A program made the position numbers and the translations under genes. Of a DNA stretch of 64,000 bases, positions 33,098 through 44,276 are shown piece by piece. Origin of the DNA: Eutypa lata (lineage: Eukaryota > Ascomycota > Sordariomycetes > Xylariales > Diatrypaceae); NCBI GenBank assembly GCA_022661535.1, contig JAKULF010000009.1:2480001-2544000 (forward strand), read 5' to 3'. Under the pieces are notes generated by a model. That model searched no databases and had not been told where the DNA came from. It saw only the letters and a program-made list of their open reading frames with translations. Each line of letters begins with the position of its first letter. Within the stretch, counting starts at the first letter, position 1.

Positions 33098-35075
33098 TCA
33101 TGTGTTCGCATCAAAGATGCACCTCTTGACAAGCCTCCTCATCTCGGCCGTGGTTTCGTACCTACCACCACCCGGGTACCGCCGGTAGCTCGCAGACGTC
33201 GTCCTCTGGATCTTGTCCCTCAGGTATATCACGATGTCTTCCAGCGACGGCCGGTTGTTCGGGACCACCGCCAGGCACCGCACGACCATTTCTTGCAAGC
33301 CGGGGTCCAGATTTGGGTACTTTCTCGCCACGATGTCGGCCCCGTAAGACACGAATGTTTTCCTGTTCCCTTTGATTCGTACCGTCACGTCGGCTGGCTG
33401 AGGAGACACCATAGATCTGTCCCCGGTGATAAGAGTGCGCATGACCTATTCGCAACGATCGGAGTGAGTATACAGATCCCCAACGTTCGATCGACGATGT
33501 CAGGTAATTATAGGTGTAGACAAGGCAAGGTTAGGTTCAACTTACGTTTCCAATATCGAATATATTCCATTTGACGCCAATATTCTCTCTGAGCGATGAA
33601 ACAACCGTCAACATGGTGTAACACTAACTAGGCTATCATGGGCAATTACTCACTTTCTCGGGTCATCAACAACATGTCCCCTGTCGAAATCAATAAGCTT
33701 CAGTATCGGAATCGGATTGTGTGCCGAATCGTCCTCGTCAGTGTCACCTATCATGACTAGATGGATAAAGACGTTGTGTTAGTGAATCAAGTGACCAGTC
33801 ATTTATTTATTCACGCTCCCCGCTCTCGCTCTGGCGACTTACTATTTCCTAAATGCATATCGCCGTGACGAAGTTGATACATATTGCTTCGTTCGCGAGC
33901 ATTATCAGGAAATCTTTCTCGCCTGGGTACTGATCCCCGGTCCCGTTGCGGGGGATAGGCCATGGCGATGCAGGCTCGTGCAACTAAAATGACCATGACT
34001 TGTCAGCGCTGATTGCAACATCCCATGGGACGGACAATCTCATCGTCGTTGTTGAACTCACGGCACATGAACATGCTCAAAAGCAATCGATTTGGCAGCT
34101 GATGGTTCAATCGATTGCTCCTTTTGATGAAGCCATCTAGAGTTCCATTTTCGATCCACTCTGTCATGACTGTCGGGCCCGGAAGTTTATCAACGGGATT
34201 TGAGATGTTACTCCTTGTTCGGAACGGCTGGACTATATGCTGAGCTCCTCGGAGTTTCTGCGTGTTTTATTTCATTTTAGCATCGATCAGTTTTCATCAC
34301 GAATAGCAACAGCAGACAGGCTAGCTCCTTAGGAAACTACATTACGTCTTACCCTTAACAAGCTAATCTCATGCTTGAGGCTTTTGTCCTGGCCATGTGA
34401 GAATGGTCGCTTGATTACGAACCGCTGGGATGGGCGACCCCCAAGCCACCCGGGCCTCAGTGATCGCTCCATCTTGATTTTACAGGCTACACCACTAAGC
34501 CCGCTACCTACTAGGCCCTCGTAAGTGAATTGGCGACTGTCGTCGAAGTATCTTTTGATCCTTCTGGCTTCCCTTCGCGCCTTTTGCCTCTCCTGCTCGT
34601 GGTATGCTGTTGAACCATCGGCAGGTGGAGGATTCGGGGCCCGCCCGGGGGCCCTCCCGGGGGCCCTCCCGGGTGCCGGGGGCCGAGGCACTGCGTCGAT
34701 TATAACAACATCCCTTTGGGGATCAAATTGCGCCTGCGGGCCGACACGGGCCGCTGGGTGGATAAAAAAATGTGATGGATGCGGGAGACCATTCGGTTGA
34801 GGGGCGCCCGGTGGAGGAGGTCCATATGCGTTTACGTTAGGAGGTACATATGGAACGTCGACTGTTGAGACGGATTCACCGTCGGAGGAGGATTCGGGTG
34901 GTGGTGGGAACCTGGCCTGGGCGTTTACGTGTCCGGGTGGAGGTCCATATCCAGGTGGAGGTCCATATCCGGGTGGTGCGTAGCCGGGTGGTGCGTAGGG
35001 GGGTGGTGCGTAGGGGGGTGGAGGTCCAAATCCGGGTGGAATTATAAATACTGGTTGGGGTCCTCGGCCAGCCAT
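33098..35075 (-). CDS. Protein kinase-like protein with proline-rich N-terminus
   Basis: Six exons are supported: 35075-34353, 34257-34062, 33983-33843, 33747-33654, 33588-33546 and 33445-33098 (514 aa). Exon 4 could instead begin at 33756, adding three residues. Residues 1-~150 are Pro/Gly/Tyr-rich (PPYAPPGYAPPG-type repeats, then three PGRA units). A kinase domain follows: glycine loop YEGLVGSGLSGVACKIK, the VAIK-type lysine in RFVIKRP, the helix-C block LKHEISLLRK, the hinge MTEWIENGTLDGF, a catalytic loop reading LRHGDMHLGN, the metal site LIDFDRG, and WNIFDIGNVMRTL in the C-lobe. The usual HRD is HGD and DFG is DFD, but the key Lys, Asp and Asn are present, so activity is possible. It belongs to a divergent fungal kinase group I cannot place in a known pathway. 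Confidence 0.83.
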
Positions 35076-37555
35076 CTTGGTGAAAGCCAGTCTTAGAATG
35101 AAGGTAGGCTGTCATTAGAAATTGTTTACGAAGTGGGATGGTTGAAGAGAGAGACAACAACAAAGAACAATTTCCTCGGGGTCGAGAACGAAAGCGGATT
35201 AGGTTAGGAACGCGGCTCTTAGTCTTCGGGTACGATGTTCATACCCAAACAAAAGATATAAAGCGCAGTTCGAATGACACCAGTACCTTTCAAAGGCCTG
35301 GGAATTTGCTACAAGTCGAAGACGCAGCTTAATAGCGAAGGTCAAATCACGGCCAGGGGCATAGGACAACATGCAACGAGATGTAAGGTGACAGACTACT
35401 TTCACACAAGGTTTCGCTGAAAATATGATTATTTCCAGAAGCAATCAATAGGTACGCGTTAACAAAACTACAAAATTAATTGGTATATATACCTTTTACC
35501 AGTATACACGTGTTTATCCAAAGGGATTGGCTTTACACTGAATCCAAATTCCACTTGAAAGGTCCCGGGGTCCCTTTGACGTTTTATCCAAACCCCTTTG
35601 ACGTTGCGGCTCAAAGTAAGTGTACGCCAAGCACTTGCCGGATATTCTATCTACTCGAAATCTAACTAAGGCTCGTGGTACCTAGATATGTATTACGATG
35701 CGCCGAAGTTGGCAATATGGCGGAAGCTTTAAGATACCTAAATAAGTACCTATATTTAGGTAATTGGCGCTACGTCACCCATGCAAGCACGCAATGCGGC
35801 TATGAAAAAAACGAATGCTTCAGTGACGATTACTCAGGCAGACGGGTATGGACCTAGCAGACCAATTATTGAATTGTGATATATCGATCTACCTAGTCTG
35901 CTAGTTTGCTTTAATTCGCAAGTAAAAGACTTCTGTCTAGTAGGTATAGACAATAACATCTTTTAGAGTGTTACGAGTTACCTACTACTATGTATTGACA
36001 TAGGTTGTTTGCTCCACATGGATCTGTAGGATTGCAGTGACACCATTACCAACGGTTTCATCGCTACTACCACGATAACTGAGATGCCGCAGGTACCTAC
36101 CTACCTTAAAGAAAGGGGATCGGCTTCAGATCTAGCTTCAGCTTAACTTCAGGTTTAACCCCAAGCGGTACGACGTTATGTCGGGATTGAGGTACATCCG
36201 CCTTCATGCAACATACGTACGTACATAAGTATGTAACTATATGTATGTAACACGTCTATCGGCGATATTTCCAACTTTGTTGGTTTAGCCCTAGTAGGTA
36301 TGGGATCTAGACTCAATTCCTTCCGATAGCATCTTGTGGTGTTACGCAACGAAGGACGCCAAAGCGCACAGGCCTACGAAGTATTACAATATAATATTAG
36401 ATTAGTGCAAAACTACCTGGGTAGATGGCTGTAGCATAAAGCATACACCATCATATACACAATCTGAACGGTTTTTACAGATATACAAGACTAAGTAATG
36501 ATGATAATGAACAATATTGCTTAATTAGCCTCGATTGTAGCTATTCTGCTGTTGTGCTCACAACAATTGGTCCAAATTTTCTTCTTCAAAAAGGCTGACT
36601 GCATGCATGTGCAGATTCAGTCTTGTGGGGAACCCTGTGAAGATGAGAGCAGGGAAGTTTGAAAGATGCATACAATCCAATCCATCGTCAGGGAAACACT
36701 GTGTGGTCCATGGATGTTGTTGATTATCGGTGTTTCATTCTTGCAACCTTCAATATTATCATAATGATACTTATAGTAATGATCCCAGTAACTAACTAGA
36801 GGCATAGAACACACTTAAATCTTTAAACCTGCATAACTACCTATACAAAACACATTTATACCTCTAAAGGGGATGATATTTGTATAGTAGTACTAATCAG
36901 CACATGTGATCGTCTACATGCATGGGGGAAACAAATAAATTCCAACTTATATGGAGTTATGTAGAGCCTGGGATCATACATATTCGGATGCTGTCGGAGC
37001 TGAACGACCTGGTGTTCATTACAACTCTAGGGGTCAACTCCCACACCAAGCCCAGGTCTGTTGAGATGAACAGTTCGTCACTCGCCGTCGCGGCTTTTAT
37101 AAAGGTCATACTATAGGCTCCTTATCTACCGCAGCAGCGCCAGACAGGCTATGGTATTCGGCATGTTAAAGCGCTGCCGGTCAAGAGGCTTCGGTTGTGG
37201 AAGTATCCGCAACATCTCCCGACCCATCGCGTTGGTCATAGGTAGCGTTGGGTTGTATGATGGTTTGCCCCCTTCTAGGAGAGTTGCCTGTTGTAAGCAA
37301 GAGTTACCTAGATACCGTAGAATCCGCCGTAAGGCAAATACTAGATATAAACCTGCAACGGTACGCAGACACCTGGTGTAATCATATCAGCAAATAATTA
37401 CCTCTTAATTATCATAAATCCTGCTATCCACGTAAATAATCACACTTCGCTATAACTACATATATCTAAAGCCCAACGGAAAAATCCCAGGATCGCCTCT
37501 TAGCCCAGTACCTATTAACAACAGCCACCTACCTACCTACCTATGCAACAGGTAG
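35076..37555. other. Gene-free intergenic region
   Basis: A 2.5 kb stretch between two minus-strand genes. TACCTACC words occur at 36095-36105 and 37527-37545, and a GTACGTACATAAG-type repeat near 36217. No gene, RNA gene or repeat family is seen. Confidence 0.5.
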
Positions 37556-38176
37556 CTAGTTAGATTCGACATCCTGTCTCAGCAGCCCGTACACGGACTG
37601 ATCCAGCACCACGCCGTTCTTAAAGACGGCCTGCCTCAGCAGGCCCTCCTTCACGAACCCCACCTTCCTCAGCACGGCCTCGCTCCCCGGGTTCCCCTCG
37701 AAGACCTCGGCGTGCAGCCTGAGCAGGTCCGGGTGGGACCGGAACGCCCAGCGCACGAACGGGCCGACGGCGGCGGTCGCCAGCCCCTTACCCCAGTAGC
37801 GGCGCCCGACCCAGTAGCCGAGCTCCCAGTTGCGGGCCTGGATGTCGTCGCGGACCTTGAGGCCGACGGCGCCGGCGAAGGCGCCGCCGCCGTCCTCCCG
37901 CGACACGATGACGAAGTGGTGGACGGGCTTCCCCGGCTTGGGGACCGCGATCTCCACCCACGACTTCGCGTTCTCTAGTGTGTACGGGTGCGGGAACGTG
38001 TTGCGCATCCACCGCCCGATCTCCGGGTCGTTGCACAGCTCGGCCGAGGCCTCGACGTCCGTTTCTTCCCATGGGCGCACGTAGCACTTGTCCGTGACGA
38101 TGATGGCCGTCTCTGGGATTATGTGGTCTGAGGTCGACGTTGGTGGTGGTGGCGGTGGTGCTGAAGAGGATGCCAT
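37556..38176 (-). CDS. GNAT-family N-acetyltransferase (RimJ/RimL-like)
   Basis: A single exon of 206 aa from ATG 38176 to TAG 37558-37556. After a short Pro/Ser-rich leader, the GNAT fold can be followed: KCYVRPWEETDVEASAELCN, then FPHPYTLENAKSWVEIAVP, FAGAVGLKVRDDIQARNWEL, the acetyl-CoA loop GYWVGRRYWGKGLATAAVGP, RLHAEVFEGNPGSEAVLRKV and a final GFVKEGLLRQAVFKNG. This is the acetyltransf_3 layout of RimJ/RimL relatives, which acetylate protein N-termini or small amines; many fungal members are uncharacterised. The substrate is unknown. The gene is much richer in G+C than its flanks, as are most exons here. Confidence 0.9.
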   Translation of the reverse strand: MASSSAPPPPPPTSTSDHIIPETAIIVTDKCYVRPWEETDVEASAELCNDPEIGRWMRNTFPHPYTLENAKSWVEIAVPKPGKPVHHFVIVSREDGGGAFAGAVGLKVRDDIQARNWELGYWVGRRYWGKGLATAAVGPFVRWAFRSHPDLLRLHAEVFEGNPGSEAVLRKVGFVKEGLLRQAVFKNGVVLDQSVYGLLRQDVESN

Positions 38177-39352
38177 GGTTGGTAGCTGATTGCTATCTAG
38201 GTAGGTACGTATGTATGTAGTAGGACAAGCTGATTTGATATCTGATGGTTTACTCGAAATAACGGGAATAGATAAATGGGCCTAACGCATGAGGAAGGGG
38301 TCCTTTCCGTGTCAATTCCTCTCGAAATTGAAGATTGTTATGCTACTCGAATCCTCATCTTCATCATCTTGTGGATGAACTAGTAGTTATATATTCGAGC
38401 GACCACATGTGACTCACCATTCACCATGCAGAAGGATGCAATTAGTCATGGAGCCTCCTCATTAGTTTGTTCTCATGCTGACAGTCGGCCGAACAGCTAC
38501 TACCCATATCAGGAAGTTCCATGGCAAGATCACAGCTGATAGAAGCGAGTTTCATGGGTTTTACGAGGAATTTTGCATGAACAGAACTATGCGATAGTGT
38601 ATGTTTGAGGGGTACGATAAGTTCAATTTCGAAATCTATGAACAATCAATCGCTCTACCTTTCTCATTGTCCATGCAATATCTATTACCTGGGTTCCTGG
38701 TATACCTATATAGTAGAGGTAGGCAGTAGGTAGATGTGTAGCTAGAATTGGTCAATGCGATATAAATTTTCCCTATGATGATTCAATGCCAATGGATTCG
38801 ATTTCAAGACATAACCTCTATTTTTATCGTAGTTCAAATGGATTGATGATTGATCTCCAATCCCCTGGGCCCTGGTGGTGGGAATGGATGGTGGTGAGCT
38901 GCATGCCAAGCCTTCTCTGCTATGTAAGCTTTAGCTTAAATCTAATCCCCACTCTTACGTGGATCTGGTTCCTGATTCGTTTCGCAGAGCAAACTAACTA
39001 CACTTGGGGGGGTCTGGCCCGAAGGTGAAGCGTGGCCTTTCCATGCAGGCTGGGGGTTAATTGAATAATAGCAGAATAGGTAAATACTCTAATCATAACT
39101 AACTACGTACATACATTCCTTGCGCGAACAACGTTGGCCAATTCAATTTCCATTCAATGCGGCGTCCACGGCAAGATTGATCGCCAATTGTTGTTGTATT
39201 CTTCGGTTCTGTGTTACTTTAGATTTTTCATATTCCCCTTCGTTATTCGTATGTCTGTCTAAACTCGTGTCGCCAAGTTTTTAAGCTTCTGCCACACGGC
39301 CGATCCCCTATAAACCTACGACGACGACGCCGACGACGACAATTACGACAAT
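38177..39352. other. Divergent intergenic region
   Basis: Lies between the GNAT gene (-) and ERV46 (+). A GTAGGTACGTATGTATG-type tract lies near 38200-38220, just upstream of the GNAT gene. No gene is seen. Confidence 0.5.
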
Positions 39353-40839
39353 ATGCCACCCAAATCGAGGTTCACGAGGCTAGATGCCTTCGCCAAAACT
39401 GTCGAGGACGCGAGGATAAGAACTACTTCTGGCGGAATTGTCACCATTTTCTCTCTTCTCGTTGTGTTCTACCTGGTTTGGGGAGAATGGAGCGACTACA
39501 GGAGGATAGTGATTCACCCGGAACTAGTCGTCGATAAGGGCCGAGGAGAGCGAATGGAGATACATATGAACATTACCTTCCCGAAACTTCCTTGCGAACT
39601 CCTGACCCTCGATGTGATGGACGTTTCCGGCGAGCAGCAACACGGAGTCTTGGCAGGAGTACGAAAGATCAGGCTCGAGCCCACCTCCCAGGGAGGTGGT
39701 GTCATCGATATGAAGAGACTAGCTTTGTAAGTAGAAGATAATAATAATACCCGATCGGATATGGATTTCGGTTTCTAATGGATAGCGCCAGACACGACGA
39801 TGCTGATTCTGCCATCCACCTCGACCCCGACTACTGCGGCCAATGCTACGGCGCACCCGCACCCCCGAATGCCCAGAAAGCCGGTTGCTGTAACACGTGC
39901 GACGACGTTCGGGAGGCGTACGCGCAGGCGTCGTGGGCCTTCGGGAAGGGCGAGGGCGTCGAGCAGTGCCAGCGGGAGCACTACGCCGAGAAGCTGGAGG
40001 AGCAGAGGCACGAGGGGTGCCGGATTGCGGGCGCCATCCGCGTGAACAAGGTCGTCGGCAACTTCCACTTCGCCCCCGGCCGCAGCTTCAGCAACGGGAA
40101 CATGCACGTGCACGACCTGAAGAACTACTGGGAGAGCCCCGTCAAGCACTCGTTCGAGCACGAGATCCACCAGCTCCGCTTCGGCCCCCAGCTGCCCGAG
40201 GACCTGTCCAGCAAGCACGCCAAGTCCGGCCTGTATACGAACCACCACATGAACCCCCTCGACGAGGTCAAGCAGGACACCGACGACCCCAACTTCAACT
40301 TCATGTACTTCATCAAGGTCGTCCCGACATCCTACCTGCCCCTCAACAAGAAGCGCGCCGTGACCAGCGGATACAACCGCGCTGAGGACGACACCGTGTG
40401 GCTCGGCAGCCTGGGCGATGCTTTCGATGGCAGCATGGAGACGCACCAGTACTCGGTTACCAGCCACAAGCGCAGCCTGTCGGGTGGCAATGACGCCGCC
40501 GATGGCCACCAGGAGCGCATGCACGCGCGTGGTGGTATTCCGGGCGTCTTCTTCTCTTATGTAAGTTCGCAATAACAACAACCACCACCCCCTTTTCAAA
40601 CTCAACCAAACTCCCTTGACCGGTTTGCGCAACCTACCTACCCAGATACTAACAATGCTTTCTAGGACATATCCCCCATGAAGGTCGTCAACCGCGAGGA
40701 GCGCGCCAAGTCGTTCTCTGGGTTCCTCACGGGTCTCTGCGCCGTCATCGGTGGCACGCTGACGGTCGCGGCGGCCGTCGACCGGGCGGTCTTCGAGGGC
40801 GCCACGAGGCTGAGGAAGCTACAGTCGAAGAACCTGTAA
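39353..40839 (+). CDS. ERV46: ER-Golgi vesicle protein Erv46
   Basis: Erv46 pairs with Erv41 in COPII vesicles and acts in retrieval of ER residents. Three exons, 39353-39726, 39786-40560 and 40666-40839, encode 440 aa (yeast Erv46 is 415). The N-terminus SRFTRLDAFAKTVEDARIRT is typical and is followed by a membrane span (GGIVTIFSLLVVFYLVWG). The luminal part has MNITFPKLPCELLTLDVMD, the cysteine-rich block DPDYCGQCYGAP with CCNTC, and RVNKVVGNFHFAPGRSFSN. A second membrane span lies in the last exon (FSGFLTGLCAVIGGTLTVAA) and leaves a short cytosolic tail. Introns are 59 and 105 bp. The gene is single and unlinked to a partner. Confidence is high. Confidence 0.95.
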
Positions 40840-41778
40840 GGACAAGGGTAAGTAAGGGCAAGCGTAAGGGTAGGGAAGGGGCAGTGTAGTGTAGTATAGG
40901 GATGGAAGTGGGTTACTTAGAAAAAGGAAGATCTCTGCGTTTTTTTTTCTAATTCTATTCCGCGATTTGACTTTTCCGATTGGGGATTTTTCTCTTTTGG
41001 ATTGTAGAATAACAAAAAAAAGAAACCAAAGTTAAAATCGCGCGATGGATGGAGGAGGAGGGACGACGGAACGGGAGAGAACATATAAAAAGTTGCCATT
41101 TACTTACGGTTCGCCCCCGCCGCCTACCCATCTTGATATTGATGCATGGGAGATGGAGTTAGCGGGCTCATTGTATTAGGAAGTCAATGGTATTTTCTTT
41201 TTTCTGCAATTAAGACGCACGTGTTTCGAGGGAGTCCTTCGATATCCAACATGCATGATATTCTGTACTTACATGTCATTTTGTACGAGAACTGTAATGT
41301 ACGTAGGTTCGGTCCTGGGTTCAGCATCTTGTAGAAGCAGATCTATATCTGATGCTGTAGCTGGGAATTCGAGACGGGCTTCGTCTACCACGAGAGGAAG
41401 AGGAAGAGGAAGAAAACCAAGAAACCGGAGGAAGGAAAGAAGACGTAGGCCGGCTGCATAATACGTCTAATCAGCTACTTCTAGGTACGTAGTATCTATT
41501 CACAACCTTGATGAGTACTCCATACCTACATACATAACCTAAAGAATCCTTCACTTCCGCTTAGGTCATCCCCGATAGAATTCCGATCTTATAAATTGCT
41601 GTATGTGAAGGTATATATGTATGTATATATTTATATTATCACTACTATAACAGTTCTACATACGCACGTACCTAGCTGTAGGTAGGTAGGTAGGTAGGTA
41701 GGTAGGTAGGTAGGTAGGTACCCAAGGTCTAATAAACCGTCGCCTCCTTTACTTTACTTTACTTTACTTCACTTCACT
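40840..41778. other. Convergent 3' region with simple repeats
   Basis: Between the stops of ERV46 (+) and the trehalase (-). It holds a long TAGG tract (41679-41720) and an ACTTT/ACTTC tract (about 41747-41784) that runs right into the trehalase stop codon. A GA-rich patch lies at 41390-41440. No gene is seen. Confidence 0.55.
41679..41720 (+). repeat. (TAGG)n microsatellite
   Basis: About ten uninterrupted TAGG units, the longest example of a word that recurs in many intergenic regions of this window. Confidence 0.9.
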
Positions 41779-41784
41779 TCACTT
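41747..41784 (+). repeat. (TTTAC)n/(TTCAC)n pentanucleotide repeat
   Basis: Roughly four TTTAC units followed by three TTCAC units, overlapping the end of the trehalase reading frame by a few bases. Confidence 0.8.
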
Positions 41785-44276
41785 TGCGTCCCTAGCGGCC
41801 CTCCTCCCAAACTTCTTCACCCACCGCGCATCAGCAGCACTAATCTCCACAGCCCTCGGGGCCCCCATCGTCATCGTCGACCTCTTCCCGGTCTTAACGA
41901 CCCCCCTACTCTCATCCTCCTCATTCCCACTCTCCTCCTCCCCACCCGTCGTCGCAAACCCACACTCGGGCCTCACCAGCTGATTCCGAAACGTGTCGAC
42001 GGCCCAGATAAGCACGCCATTCGTCCAGCCAAACCCCTCCACGACCTCGTACTCGCCGCCGCCGCCGGCCACATTCACAGCCTCGTCGCTATACTTCTCG
42101 AACATGATCCCCTCCGCATCCGCATCCGCATCGACGCTCTCATCATCCAAATCCAGCCTCTCCAACTCGCTCGTCGCACCCCCCGTGGCGCGCCAGGTGC
42201 AGAACGCGCTATCGAGGTACCGCTGGGCCAGCCGGAGCGCCATATCCTGCGTGTCCCTCCAGGCGGGGTCGTCCTCGCCGAACGTGGCGGGCGTGTTCAG
42301 GAGCCCCTTGGTGATGGCGTACACGAGCGGCGGCCACACGTTGGGGCGATCCCACTGCTGCGCGGTGCGGTAGTTCGTAGCGGCGACGGCGCCGGGGCGG
42401 GCGTCGAGGAGCGCCGCGACGCGGGAGTACGCCCGCGACACCGCCAGCGGGTTGGCCTTCAGGTGGGCGGGCGCCGCGCCCAGCCAGAACGGGTAGAACT
42501 GCGCGGCGTGGAAGGCGAGCTGGTAGCCGCCGCCCTCCGGAGCACCTTCCGTCACGGTAGCCGCGTCGACGTCGTCCGGGTCGGACGCCGCTGGCACCCA
42601 TAGGTTTTGGGCCGACGACGTCAGGTTGTAGTCGAAGTAGGCGGCGTGCTCGTCGCTCCACATGAGGGCGTACATGGCGGCGGAGCGGTTCGCGGCGCGG
42701 CCCGCGAACTCGGCGGCCCCCTCCGCGTCCCCGCTCGCGTTCAGGTACCCCGCGAGGGCGACCTCGTTCGCGTACAGGATCGAGTTCACGTCCACACCGA
42801 TCGTGTTGGCCGTGTTGAGCGACCGCAGCGGGAAGTAGACGTCGTCGGCGGCGTCGCGGGGCGTCGCGAGCCACCGCGAGCTGTAGTCCCAGCCCGACTC
42901 GGCGCCCGAGGCTAGGTTCGCGTAGAGCGCCGCCTTCTCCGTGTCGTCGAGGGCCGAGACCTCCGGGTAGATGATGCCTGAGGTCGCGTAGTAGGAATGG
43001 TTGTTGGCGGTGATGTAGTCCTCGCGGTAAGACTCTGGTCGTGGTTCGGTATTGAGCACCGAGTAGCTTGGAGTAGTAGGGTGGTGAGTAAGCGACAGGG
43101 TTTGGGGGTGGGGGTTTATATTAGGAGTAACCTACTGTGCGAGACTATACGTTGTGCCGTTCGCGGTGATTTCAACAGTGCGGTTCTGGACCCAGAAGTC
43201 GTGTTCCTTGATTAAAAGGGGCACAGCACGCTCCAAGATGCTTGTATCGTTCGTGTAGTCCACATAGATCTTGACCATCTGCGTCAAAAGTGGCGGTTGA
43301 GAGCGGTTCAGATAATATATCCGCGCGCCATTTGGTATGAAGCCATACTCCTCGACGAAATCCAAGAAGTTCTCAATGATGTTTCTATAAAATAAAAAAA
43401 CTTATCAGCTCATTGGCCCCCTTGCTGTGAAAATTCGAAATCTATCCCAGAGCTCCCGATTTGAAGGGAAATACCGTCGTCGCAAGAACTTCACGAATCT
43501 TCTGGCGAAAATAGAGAACAAAAAAACTCCACAGCTCGCTCACTCATCGGACTCACTTCGAGATCTCCGTAAAGCTCCCCCCACTCCTCAACAGGCCCTC
43601 GAGGATCCAGAAGCTGTCCCAGTAGTAGGGCTCGCGGAAGCGGCCGCCCGCGACGACGAAGGGGCGCTTGACGGGGATGAAGCTGTCGACGCAGCCGTCG
43701 CACTCCCCGGCGCCGACGTAGCGGCGCGTCAGGTCCGGCCAGATGTCGATGACCTGCTGGGTGAACTCGCGGACGACGCCGTCGTCGATGGCGTCCAGGA
43801 AGGCGGCGTCCGTCTCGAGGTCCTCGGGCGGCACCGCCTCGAGCTCGGACCCGGCCTCCCCGAAGTACGTCGCCAGGAACTCGTGCAGCTCCGTGTTGTT
43901 GCTCAGCGGCTTGCGGAGCGCCTCGAAGGCGGCGAGCACCTCGTCGAGGGGCTTCTTCGTTGGTCTGATGATTTATTTATCTGGGTTAGATTGTAGGTGT
44001 AGATGTATGTGTATGTGGGTGCAGATAAGACGAACGTGGTTGAAATGAGGGAACAAAATTAGACACGCCAACAAAAACTTACAGATCCACGAAGGTTTTC
44101 GAATCTGGGAATGGCTGCGCGAGCTCGATTTGCTTCAGAACGTCGCCCCGACAGTAGAGTGGCGAGTCGCAGGGGGTGATGGTCGACCCGTTCTCGTATA
44201 AGCCGTGGACTAGAGTTGCGGAAGCCGCCACCAGAGAGGCGACGACGCCCGTCGCGACGCGCCGGGAGCCTTTCAT
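41779..44276 (-). CDS. Secreted GH37 trehalase
   Basis: Hydrolyses trehalose to two glucose, probably outside the cell or in the vacuole. Four exons, 44276-44083, 43964-43557, 43384-43136 and 43066-41779, encode 712 aa. The start MKGSRRVATGVVASLVAASA gives a signal peptide. Trehalase signature 1 is present as AGGRFREPYYWDSF (about 170-183) and signature 2 as QWDRPNVWPP (about 521-530). Other active-site blocks are PRPESYRED, ESGWDYSSRW with the general-acid Asp, and FEKYSDE with GGGGEYEVVEGFGWTNGV near the C-terminus. The regulatory N-terminal region of cytosolic fungal neutral trehalases is absent. Intron 3 uses a GTAGGT donor and a CCAAG acceptor; the other two are standard. The C-terminal ~50 residues are charged and basic. 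Confidence in the family is very high. Confidence 0.93.

Noticed and set aside
39775..40632. 285-codon antisense frame opposite ERV46
   Set aside because: Antisense artefact of strong G+C third positions in a clear ERV46 exon.
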